Shown here one piece after another: positions 30,955-41,390 of a DNA stretch of 64,000 nucleotides. The DNA is from Actinomucor elegans (Eukaryota > Mucoromycota > Mucoromycetes > Mucorales > Mucoraceae). Where the stretch lies: assembly GCA_026027325.1 (NCBI GenBank), contig JAMSLZ010000002.1, forward strand, positions 62,001-126,000. The letters run 5' to 3'. Made by a program: the position numbers and the translations under genes. Every line of letters starts with the position of its first letter. Within the stretch, counting starts at the first letter, position 1. The notes beneath the pieces were generated by a model that searched no databases, had not been told where the DNA came from, and saw nothing but the letters and a program-made list of their open reading frames with translations.

Positions 30955-32216
30955 TTATACAGTGGCTGTAGGATAAGCAGATTCGGCTGTTTGCTCTAGT
31001 GTTTCAACAGCAGTATTGAGAGCTGGAGGAGGAACAAATCCAGACTTCTTTTTGGTTTGAACCAAATCAGTTGCTACCTGAATAAAGTCATTGACTGCTT
31101 CTGAAGTGATTTGATAATGAAACACAAGACGGGTTGTTGTACCATTGTTACTGAAAATCTTGATGTTTCGGGCTTTGAGAGCATCTGCTAAATCAGCAAC
31201 AGTAAGACCAGTACGGGATGTATCAATGAAAAGCATGTTGGTATCAACAGGCAAAAGCAACTTGAAACCAAGAGCCTTCAAGTGATCACCAAGTTTACGA
31301 GCCAAAGCATGAGTCTCTCGCATGGTGGGAACAACAGTGTTGATACAGTGACGAGCAGCGACAGCCAACATACCAGCTTGTCTCCAACCTCCACCCATCA
31401 TTTTACGGATATGACGAGCGCGAGTAATCAGTTCCTTGGTACCAGTCAACATGGAGCCGATAGGAGCACCGGCGCCTTTGGATAAACAGATGGAAATAGT
31501 GTCGAAACATTTACCGTATTCACTCAAGGGAGTACCTGTCTCTTGGCTAGCATTCCAGAGACGAGCACCGTCCATGTGCATCTTGAGGTTGTTAGCCCGA
31601 GCTACATCATGAATCTTGCGAATTTCTTCAATAGGCATAATAGTACCATTCATGGTATTCTCGAGAGACACCACTATGATGATATAAGATGTTATTGGAT
31701 AGGCTTTTATCATACAGATAACATACATTACCTTTGGTAATAGCACCACATAAAGTATCTTTATTGATACGGCTTTCGACTTCTTCTGCAGTCATATAGG
31801 TACCCTTGGCAACGACGGGCACTACATTAGCTTGAGAATGATAAGCAATGCCACCACATTCATAATTGAATACATGAGAGCGAGAATCACACAGGACAGA
31901 GTGAGGAGGCTGGAATAAGAGACATCTAAGGCCAAGTTGGTTAGACAGAGTACCGCTGGTACAGAACAAGGCAGCTTCATGGCCCATAAGTCCTGCAACA
32001 TAGTCTTCTAATGCTTTGCAATCATCATCCGTCTACATATGTAATCAGTCACTGCGGATGGATCTCAATTAAAGCACTTACCTGATATACATCATCGCCG
32101 CGAGTAGCAGTTTTCATAATGTCAAACATTTCATCCGTAGGAATGGTTGCAGTGTCACTAGTTAAATCAAAGATGAAGGGCTTTTCAGCATGGATATGAG
32201 TAGCAAGAGGAGACAT
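30955..32216 (-). CDS. GLY1: L-threonine aldolase, three exons, 384 aa
   Basis: Exons 32082-32216, 31732-32032 and 30955-31673 (GT-AG, 385 codons with stop). It starts MSPLATHIHAEKPFIFDLTSDTATIPTDEM. Family signatures of the fold-type I PLP enzyme: GHEAALFCTSGTLSNQLGLR, VVSLENTMNGTIMP, HMDGARLWNA and the PLP-lysine stretch CLSKGAGAPIGS. It cleaves threonine (and allo-threonine) to glycine and acetaldehyde, a main glycine source in fungi. Cytosolic, no targeting signal seen. Length fits the family (about 385). Confidence 0.95.
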
Positions 32217-34074
32217 TTTTTTGTGTAGGGAAATAGAGAGAGGGAAAAATGTTAAAGAAAGAAGAAAAGCATCGGAATAAGGCGGGATTTCATATATAAA
32301 AGAAAAAAAACCTTCCGTGACTTGACAAAGAACCTCTTCTTTGAAGCCATTATCATCATTGACAGACCTAACCGTTAGTCTATCGATTCTCATTTTTCTC
32401 ACGCTTTGCAACACACAGCATACACAAATAGTCAACAACGAGTTTTTTTTGTAATACTACTGCTTATAGAAGATTAAGTTCCCGTCAGGTTCAAATGGTA
32501 AAAAGTTGACTTTTTGGTTTCTTTCTACTCAACAAAAAAAAAAAATTTTATAGTTCTGGAATCCAACTAAAAGTTGGCCAATCATGCTACGAACTCGTAA
32601 AGATTGACCATCCTATAAAGAAATGGTGAAAAAGCACCATTTTTATTCGACACTGAGAGTGATTGGTGGTGTAAAACTATCATATCCTGAGCTCTATTCT
32701 TTCTCTTTTATTTTTTTTGTTTCGGATGCTTCTGCTTCATTGGTTGGCGAGAATTTAATATCTGCATCGACAAGTCATCTAAAATGAAACAATAGCATCA
32801 CAGTTAGATAAATACTCAAGATGTTGCTTTTATTTCCGGGAAATAAAGAGAACAAAATATGGTTTTTTTTAAACGAATACAGTTTTATAACTGTAGTTTG
32901 CTACAGAAAAAAGCTCTACAATTCCGGTTATGAAGTAATTCTCTGCGCTGCAGCAGCATTTCTCGGTTTGTTTTCTTCCAAAACTACTATTATTCAAAAG
33001 ATTGTCTCATTTTATACAACTTACATTAGCAAATTGATACGCTAATAGCAACAACTAGTCTTGTAGGACGATCATATTCAATTTTCAGATACAAGCTTTT
33101 ATTTTCAGGATCGAGAAAACTACATGAAATATTTCTATTGGCTGCAATGTTGGAATTTATATGGATTGCTTAATTCAATAATGAACCAAGACACAGCTTG
33201 ATTACTTGTACATCCGTAGACCACACATGTGTACTTTTGGACAGGCGCATTGAAACTAGCACGAAGAAGCACATTAAGACAACAGCTTCGGCCATGTATA
33301 GATTTAAATTATCTCTGGACAGTTATTTTGCATGCGAATGAGAGAAAAACTGCGTTCTGCAGTTTTACAAAAAGCAGATTTCCAACTATTAACTTTTATG
33401 CCATGATTTCTAATTCGTTAGTATCGATGGGGTTCCCAATAACATTCTTACGGAGAAAATTGATGTATATAATTATTGCGTAGTTTGATGTATGCGATCT
33501 CGGCCGATTTCGGTCAAATGTCGCATCTGGTTAGTAATGCATGTTGAGATCGGAGTGCCCCACCTACTGTAAATGTGATATAATCTCAAATATTTTTATT
33601 TTAATTAATGCCCTGTTTGTAATTGTTATAACATTCATCAATGAATTGGTTGGTAGGTAATGTTCCATTAATAATGGATATTTGAGTCTGTATAAAACGA
33701 GTTTTTAATGGAGGCTTTTAAGTAAACACTGGATGAAACAAAGAAGGGCTTTATCCAGATCTGTATTGAATGGCCATACCATTTTGGTGGAGCTCCTCAG
33801 ACACCTCGCATCTATTTAACTATTAAGTCAGAACAAGTAAATAGGATCGAACAACGACATATAATTGACACATGTCGGATACTTGTACAGACTCTCTGTG
33901 CAAGTTGTTCTTTATTATCTCGAGTCTCTTGCCATGTAAGTAGGATTCACTGTTCAGATCACATGCGGGGTCAATTGGATTCTAATACTGCGGGCTTTTT
34001 TTTCATTTTCGTATCCCTCTATTTACTTTTCTCTCCCTCTCTCTTTTTTTCTCGAGATTTTATTAAAGGCCAAC
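32217..34074. other. intergenic region, no gene seen
   Basis: A pyrimidine-rich stretch follows the GLY1 start (32217-32450). A frame of 74 codons at 32821-33045 has no recognisable motif. The segment 33490-33560 resembles one unit of the degenerate repeat at 46150-46930 (gatttcggtcaaatgtcgcatctggttagtaatgcatg). Confidence 0.55.
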
Positions 34075-34360
34075 ATGAGCAAATTACTCCATTATACTTT
34101 TGACGCTATCTTAATATCAACCGTATTAGCGGGTATACGAAGATCGACAGGGTTACAGTAAAGTATTATACCATGCAATGAAAGGTGAAAGAATCCCGAA
34201 ACTAATATGTGTTTGTTAAAGCCCAGCAACCTCCAAAATTGAAAGCAGCACTATTCGAGGATACGTTGACAAGTATCTCGGTTTTGGTGAATGGGTACTA
34301 GACATGAGTGTTGCGTATTTCAATCATTCTTCGTATTTCACCAAAGACGCTAAAAAATAA
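34075..34360 (+). CDS. ATG44: mitofissin (Atg44/Mdi1, DUF1748 family), two exons, 73 aa
   Basis: Exons 34075-34157 and 34222-34360, intron GTAAAG...AAAG, 74 codons with stop. Exon 1 gives MSKLLHYTFDAILISTVLAG, IRRSTGL, the diagnostic start of the DUF1748 family. Exon 2 ends with IRGYVDKYLGFGEWVLDMSV. In yeasts Atg44/Mdi1 lies in the mitochondrial intermembrane space and drives membrane fission needed for mitophagy. Length matches the family (about 73-80 aa). A CT-rich stretch directly upstream (34020-34055) may be part of the promoter or leader. Confidence 0.85.
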
Positions 34361-34539
34361 GCCAGTAATCCACCAATAGTATGTATTATAATAAAGTCTA
34401 TCGTTGTTCATCGTTTAACCTGTCCCTTTTGCCGTGATCTTTTTATGGATATCCGCATACTATGTGGTAAACCAATCGGTTGAAAACTCTCCCTTTTTGA
34501 AAAGAAATATTAAACTTTAGTTTTACTGTCAAAGAAAGC

Positions 34540-34574
<35 letters not shown>

Positions 34575-35820
34575 TTGTTCGTGTTACTGATATATGACTC
34601 GTTGATTCAAACTTTACTTTACAACTGATAATCGTGGCTTACCAATGTTCTTACATATTGATAGAAGAACGGAAATCTAGATACAATCATTGACTAATCA
34701 AGAAAGTTTGAATTCAACCTATTAGTTCATGCTGGAGAAGCAACTATAACTAGATACACTGAGCTATAGTTTTTACGTTTCAAGAACCTTAATTTTGTGC
34801 ATAAATCTACTCGGAGGCTTTTCAGGTAAACGTCTGAATTTAACTTTACATTTCAGGTACAAACGTTAATCGATTAAGTGATACGTTTCTTTGTGAAAGC
34901 TGTTACCCTATCAAGTTGGTTTTGATTTTGCTATATCTTAAGAAATTGCTAAGGTGAGGCTATCTAAAAAGGACTTGTATGAAGGTTTTTAGTTTGCATA
35001 CATGGAAATTAAAATGACAAAGGTATCGAAGATTGATTGATTTTACAAGATGTAATGGTTCAAGCTGAGCATGGGTCATCCATTTGATGCGAGATTGGTT
35101 GGCATTTTTCGAGCTGATTGGGTGCACAGCCAAATGTCGATATTTTGATTCTTAATGGTTGCTTAATCATCGGATGCGGATCATTCTTGTAAATTTCAAA
35201 AACTCATTAGAATTAAAGTTATGGAAAGCAAGAGCTGCAAACTCGTATATTGTTGATTAATCATATGCATTGATTGATTATTTATTATTCTATTATTATC
35301 ATTCTTATTTTTTTTTAAAAAAAAAAGTGCATTAGCCTAGAGATTAAAAGCGCTGTATGACCAGAATCGCATAGGTCCTTATAGCCATAATAAATTTGCA
35401 TGTAAAGAGATTATTTTTCTCCAGTACCCAGGCTGCAATTTATTTTAGTTACTGAGCTAGAATAATTGTAAAGTTTGAGGCATTTTCGTCTAGAAAATCG
35501 CACGGACCAACTGTCGTTTAATAAAAACGGCATTCAGCGCACCAGTATAGTATAGCTGGACATAACTCGCTTAAAACAAGGCGAGATAAGTATAATCAAT
35601 GGTCGAAGTACTATTATATATTACGTGTATACTGGCACCCTTGATATGTGGATTTGATGGACTAAAAGTTGGAGAATGCCTCTCTTAATTATAACCTTGC
35701 ATGTCGTACCTGAGTAATAATCCTATTTTCTGCAGTATACCTTCTGTATCCCCCCCCCCTCCTTGTACAATTAGGGCTCTGTTATAATTCTATCTATTTT
35801 TATTTTTATTTTTATACACT
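34361..35820. other. int~ergenic region, no gene seen
   Basis: It contains a T run of about 29 at 34543-34571, and ccccccccct at 35751. A tRNA-like fragment at 35332-35395 was examined and rejected. Confidence 0.5.
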
Positions 35821-37866
35821 CTATAAAATTAAGGCAGTTTTATTGCCACGGTTCTCTGTTTGGTCCTCTACCTTAGCCTGCTTCTTTTTAGTCCAATTCA
35901 GCTTGTCCGCCCACTTGACACCAAACTGGTATAGCCATAGCGCATAAGCCAATCTTTCATACTGCCACCATGCAGCAAATAATTGCTTCAACAAACTAAA
36001 ATTCAACCCAACCGATCTAATTTTATCCAGGATATACTTTTTGGTATCCAACCAGACAGCCTTTGAACAGTAAGAGCCCATGATCACATATGTAATGCGA
36101 TCGTCAGCCACCGTATTCAACTTTTCGTCTACATGCCTCAGGAGATCATTGGTTTTTAAGAGTAATAATACAGGTCGAGGTAGTTTACCAAGAATATCCG
36201 CTACTTCCACCAAATAGGTCATCGCACCATCTGAGATACGGCCTACTTCATCTGTTTCACGCACACTGCTCAAGTCTGATTGACTGATTTTATCCCATTC
36301 ACGGCCTGTAAGCATGCAAGCAAACAATTGGTAGATATCTGTTCCACCCACACGATAAGAGTATTTGCGAATACCCTCTTCATCTGCCTTGATAAGGGAT
36401 GTCCATAGTTGTGCGTAATTGGATCGAAGATCTTCTGATAGTTCTCGATAGAGACCATGGTCAAGAAGAACAAGATCAAAGTTGTGTTTGGATTTTTTGG
36501 GATTTTTTGAAGGTCGAATGAATACATTTCCTGGATCTAAATTTGGATTCAAAATGAGTTAACAGTACAGGATTTCTTGCTCAACTTGACTTACGAGGAT
36601 CGCAGTGAACAAAGCTGGAAATTAATCATTTATGAATAAGTTATACCTTTAGATTACACAATATAAATATATATATATATAAATAAAAAAGCTTACCCAT
36701 GCAAAAAGATCATTTCTGAAAAGACTTTTGTGAGCTCTGTAGACACTTGTCTTGGATCAATATTATGCTGTTTCATGTATTCTAAATCGTCCACTCTGGA
36801 TCCATTGATAACTAATTCAGTGTATATCAATATCTTGGGTTTAAAGTCACCGCGCAGTAATTCACTTACATTCCATGCACATAATTCTTCGCTTTGCCCA
36901 AATAACTCGAGGAATCACCAACGAAGTCTTGTTCTTTGAACTATCTTCGGCAAAATTGGCTTCTACCCTCTTGGCATTCTGTGTTTCATGTACAAAATCC
37001 AGTTCTTTTGGAATAGACTCTCTCATTTCTTCAGCAAACCATTCAAATCCAAAGTTAGGAAAGACACGCTTTACAATCTCAAAGATAAATGATACTGTAT
37101 CCATATCGATCTGACAGTAATTGTCCAAGTAAGGATGCTGTAGTTTAACAGCTACCCAACGGTCTTCTTCATCGATCCATCCATCCTTTCCATTCTGCTG
37201 CAAAAGTTGTGTGCTTTTTCTGGATAGTCTGGCTCGATGCACTTGCGCCAAAGAAGCGACACCCAAAGGCGTCCAGTCAAACTCTTCAAAGATCTCTTCT
37301 ACAGGCAGTCCAAAATCTGAAATAAACAGTGCTCGAATGTCTTCTGGTGAAGTAGGCTCGCAACGGTCTTGAAGGACACGCATTGTTTGGCACCATTCGT
37401 TAGGAAGCAAGTATTGCATGACCGAGATATGTTGGCCTAATTTGACGTAGACGCCGCCCAAACGCTGGATAGCTACTAAGACACGGTTGGCACAGCGTTG
37501 GTGACAAGCATGTTTGGCTTCTTCAAAGCTGGCTTCATCTGCATACTCTTTGGATAGTGTTTGTTGGTAGTCAAAGGCCACTTTGGCACCTACGACGCCT
37601 GCAATACCACAGCGCTCTAATGCATTGGTAACATGGCGAAACTGATCGCTTGTTTGGTAGAGCAAGGTACCACCAATACCTACAGTGACTGTAGTAGCTA
37701 GTGTCATCATGGCTGCACCATGAACAATACGTCGAGCAATACTCTTTTTTTTGATAATTGGGTCATGAAGTGTTGCATAGTATCGAGATTGAGTCGGTAG
37801 ACAAGATCTAAACGACGATCGACCAAGGATGCTCGACCGATGCAGAAAAAGTCGACCTTGGTTCAT
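35821..37866 (-). CDS. ABC1/UbiB-family atypical kinase, mitochondrial, four exons including a 20-nt exon, 615 aa
   Basis: Exons 36870-37866, 36697-36811, 36595-36614 (20 nt) and 35821-36536, total 616 codons. The start at 37866 (MNQGRLFLHRSSILGRSSFR) gives an Arg/Ser-rich mitochondrial presequence; an upstream in-frame TTG is not used. A membrane segment follows (AAMMTLATTVTVGIGGTLLY). UbiB hallmarks: QRLGGVYVKLGQHIS (KxGQ), PLGVASLAQVHRARL, WVAVKLQHPYL, ELDFVHETQNAKRVEANF, MEFINGSRVDDL, FVHCDPHPGNVF and LLDHGLYREL. The group resembles ADCK1 and yeast Mcp2/Cqd2, inner-membrane proteins acting in coenzyme Q and lipid balance; which orthologue is not certain. It is divergent from the chitinase gene, 587 bp apart. 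Confidence 0.9.
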
Positions 37867-38453
37867 AGTTAAAATAGGTTTAGCAACCAACAGGGGTGAG
37901 GGGAGGGAGGACGAAGTTCAAAGAAATATAAAAAAAATAAAAAATATAGCTAGTTGATTACCATAAACTGAGGTTTTGTGCTTGTATCTGCCCTTAGACG
38001 CGATTGGGTCGGATGCAAGCGGACCCTTTTTCTCCAGAATTGTACCCCAGATTTCGGTTAATTTCTAGTTGAGGGAGAAGACTTCTTCTCACGAGGTCAG
38101 TGCTGATCTGGTTAGACTACAGGCGCCAGAAATGCTTGGATTCATAGCCTCCTGCAGGTTCCCGCTTGTTTCCCTACATTTGAGCTGTTCGCTATGCACT
38201 TTCTTTTTTTTTCGATCCTCTACGTCAAATCTATGGTTGATAATCCAAAACGACCTCACGTGTAGGCAGTATCCAAACTAAACATTTGTTTGCTTAGATT
38301 GTTTGAAACAAGAGTTATTGTACAAGTATACTTGAGACGATTATAAAAGCTTATATACAATTATCTAAGAATGTTACAGCCCCAAAAGTCGATCATTCAG
38401 TATAAAAGCATTCTTCGATTACGTACTTTCTTTTTCTTGGTTTATCTCATCAA
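37867..38453. promoter_or_regulatory. shared divergent promoter region (kinase/chitinase)
   Basis: 587 bp between two divergent starts. No further element can be assigned from sequence alone. Confidence 0.5.
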
Positions 38454-40039
38454 ATGCTCTTTTGGTTACTTTGTCTAAGCAGTAGTTTTCTATTTAGTTT
38501 GGTCTACAGTCAAACAGGCCCTGCTTATGGTAAACATCGATTGATAACTTATATAGTAGATTGGGTACGTATATGTGATGTATTTATACATTCCGCAATA
38601 TGCTAATGGAAAAAAAAACACATTGGTTTTATAACAGGATATACCAAACACGATTCCTTGGAACAAGTTGGATCATGTAGCTTATGCTTTCGCTGTGCCA
38701 GACAAGAGTGGTGAACTGACTTTGTTTAAAAAGGATCAGCTTTTAAAAAGTATGCTTTCAAATTTTTCAATATAAAAACTATCTAACATTAAAATGTATT
38801 GCCCATTATTGCAGTTGCGAAAGAAGCTCATAGTCATGGAAAAGGCGTGAGCCTTGGAATTGGAGGGTAGGTTAACATATGACCGAGTTTTTACTATAGT
38901 GGTCATCCATCAACTCATGTTGAACTGATGTGTGTTATACGTAGCTGGACTGGTTCGGTTTATTTTAGTTCTTTATTAAAAACCCCAACTTCTCGAAAAT
39001 CATTTGCAACTAAACTATTGAATGCCGTTGAAAAGTATGGGTTAAACGGTCTTAACATTGACTGGGGTAAGTAATATGTTCTCCTGCCTGATGCTAGCTA
39101 TAAAATAAAAAGACTAAACTCTTACGATTAGAATATCCTAATGATCCTAATGGTATCTCCTGTAATCAAAAGTTAGTATACTCCAAGTCAAGTCAATAGA
39201 AACTAACGTTATCCGTGAATAGGCATCCTCAAGACACAGAAAACCTGTTGGATTTTATTCGACTCCTTCGCCAGATGCTGGATACCAAGTACCCAAATGA
39301 ACACAAATTGATAACAGCTGCAGTGAGCGCTTATGTATTCAAAGGTTCTGATCAAAAACCAATCACTGAACTAGACAAAGGCTGGGCTACTTATATGGAT
39401 GCATTCTATATTATGGTAAATATATAAATAGTTGAATATTGCTGTATACATACATCTGACGTGCATCAGGCTTACGACCTCAATGGCGTGTGGAGTAATA
39501 CGGCTGCATCTAATGCTCCTCTTCGTTTTGGGGCTACAGGTCAGCAAGTAAGCGGTGAATCCGCTGTTCAGGCTTGGATTAACGCAGGCATTCCTTCTGA
39601 TCGTATTTATCTTGGCGTCCCTTTCTACGGCTACACGCATAAAACCCTCAAGCCCATTACGCGTGAAACAGGTATGGATGTGCCTTTTGATCGAACCATT
39701 CCTCAAATCAAAGGAGACAATCACGACAGTTATGCTGCTGATCCATGTCCTGGTGCTAAGCCTTCTTTCTCTGGAGAATATCAATGGAGGTCCATTGAGA
39801 CATCTGGAGTTTCGCGTAATGCGTCTGGATGGTCAACATATTGGGATCAAATGACTGAGACCCCCTTTGCCTACAATAAACAAACCAATCAATTTGTTAC
39901 GTACGATGATCCAGCTTCATTGCGTATCAAGACTCAATTTGCCAAGGAGCACGGATTAGGTGGTATGATGCTTTGGTCACTGGAGATGGATGATACTAGT
40001 CATTCTTTATTGAACGCACTCCAAGGTGTCCGTGCTTGA
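38454..40039 (+). CDS. secreted GH18 chitinase-like protein, seven exons, 399 aa
   Basis: Exons 38454-38564, 38638-38749, 38815-38866, 38945-39066, 39132-39171, 39223-39415 and 39470-40039 (400 codons with stop, all GT-AG). Signal peptide MLFWLLCLSSSFLFSLVYSQ. GH18 barrel: LITYIVDW, LDHVAYAFAVPD, GVSLGIGGWTGSVYFSSLL, GLNGLNIDWEYPND, AYDLNGVWS, YLGVPFYGYTHK and GGMMLWSLEMDD. The family active-site line is DxxDxDxE; here it reads NGLNIDWE, so the first two Asp are Asn while the last Asp and the catalytic Glu remain. It likely acts on wall chitin, with reduced or altered activity possible. Its stop is one base from the stop of the convergent methyltransferase. Confidence 0.92.
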
Positions 40040-40040
40040 T

Positions 40041-41323
40041 CTATTTTTTTTCTATCCAATAAACTTCACAAACCAAATGGTCATCGCCCTCTACTCTATT
40101 ACATTTCCAACCTTTAGAGTTTACTTTTGTAAAAAATTCGCGTTCATCAGGATTACGCTCTTTATAAGTGAGTAGCGCTTTACAATCCTTATTATCCAAA
40201 AGCCAATCCAGAGTGTCCAGCAGCAAGTCATGAGAAGATTGGTTATAAAGCACGTCTGTCAAAAGCACAAGATCGACTTGATTATATCTCTCTTGTTTTT
40301 TAGGACCCCATGCCAGTTCAGCAACTATCATTTCTGTTGAACCCTTTTTCATCAAGTCTACATTTTGCTGCATGATTTCTAAGGCGTCGTCCAAATCAGT
40401 CAAATATACTTTCTTAGGCTTTAATAATGCTGCTGCATAAATTCCAACTAGACCTGTACCGCTTCCTAAACACACTCGGATTAATCATTGAGAACAAGAG
40501 AAAAAAACACGGCCTTTTTTTTTTTTTTTTTTTTTTTTTTACCAAGTTCCAATAAGGTGTTATACTTGGTATCGATATCGGATTCTGTTAGGAATTGACA
40601 CATGCCCAGACCGCAATCCCTTGATAGTGCACTGTTAGTCCTGTCTGGGTGTATGTTCTCGATTTTTTATAATGCAACATACCAAACATGCCTGGCTATA
40701 CTTTGTACTGCATCTTCTTGGATACGTACCTGTTGTGCGTTCCCTACGTTAAGCATTCTCTCTGCTTGATCGCCGCTCTCGCTTACATCGCCATGTCTTT
40801 GTTTTGCCACAGAGGCCGTGATAGGAACAGACCAGGTAGGTAGTAGCCATAATTGTGATTGAAACTGGTAAGCGTTCTGCCAGACCAAATGACTTGCTGT
40901 TGATCGTGCTGTAGGCGCCAACATCATACTCAGTTGAATGGATACGTTTGTACCGATAGGCAATGGCTGTCCTGGCAATTGCTCAATCACTAGTTTGGAA
41001 ACAATACCACCGCCACGGAGCGGATCAAACACAAGAGGGATATTGCGTGATAGACCTACTTTTGAATCCTGTCGCATATAGGGTTTGGCGATGGCAGCTG
41101 CTTTCTTCTTGGACGAATTGCCTTTGGGATCTGAATTGAGTTCACGTAATCCAAGTTGTGACGAACCCTCAAGGGATATGGTAATAGGTACTGCTTCCCA
41201 ATATGTTTGATCGCCCAGATCGCTTTCAATAGTCCATACAATAGTAAAATGTTGACCAACAAGGCATTGCGTAGGTGGTGGTTTCAGGAATCGAATGTAA
41301 TAAAGTGGGACATTGTTGATCAT
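40041..41323 (-). CDS. METTL21-like protein methyltransferase with N-terminal beta-rich domain, three exons, 387 aa
   Basis: Exons 40683-41323, 40543-40640 and 40041-40465 (388 codons). The start MINNVPLYYIRFLKPPPTQC lies just inside a 38-nt poly-A (41351-41388, plus strand) that would sit in the 5' leader. The first about 210 residues form a domain (FTIVWTIESDLGDQTYWEAV) often seen before fungal methyltransferase-16 enzymes. The catalytic part has LLELGSGTGLVGIYAAALLK (SAM binding), VYLTDLDDALEIM, and VDLVLLTDVLYNQS, where the family DxxY position reads DVLY. It probably methylates a protein lysine; the substrate is unknown. The second intron begins GTAAAA and contains about 26 A in a row (transcribed strand). 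Confidence 0.85.
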
Positions 41324-41350
41324 GGTGATTGTATTTAGTAAAAAACCACA

Positions 41351-41390
<40 letters not shown>

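Noticed and set aside
35332..35395. tRNA-like string (tagcctagagattaaaagcgctgtatgaccagaatcgca)
   Set aside because: The first part resembles an A box and anticodon arm, but there is no convincing B box (GGTTCGAAT-type) and no acceptor stem pairing. At best it is a decayed tRNA fragment.
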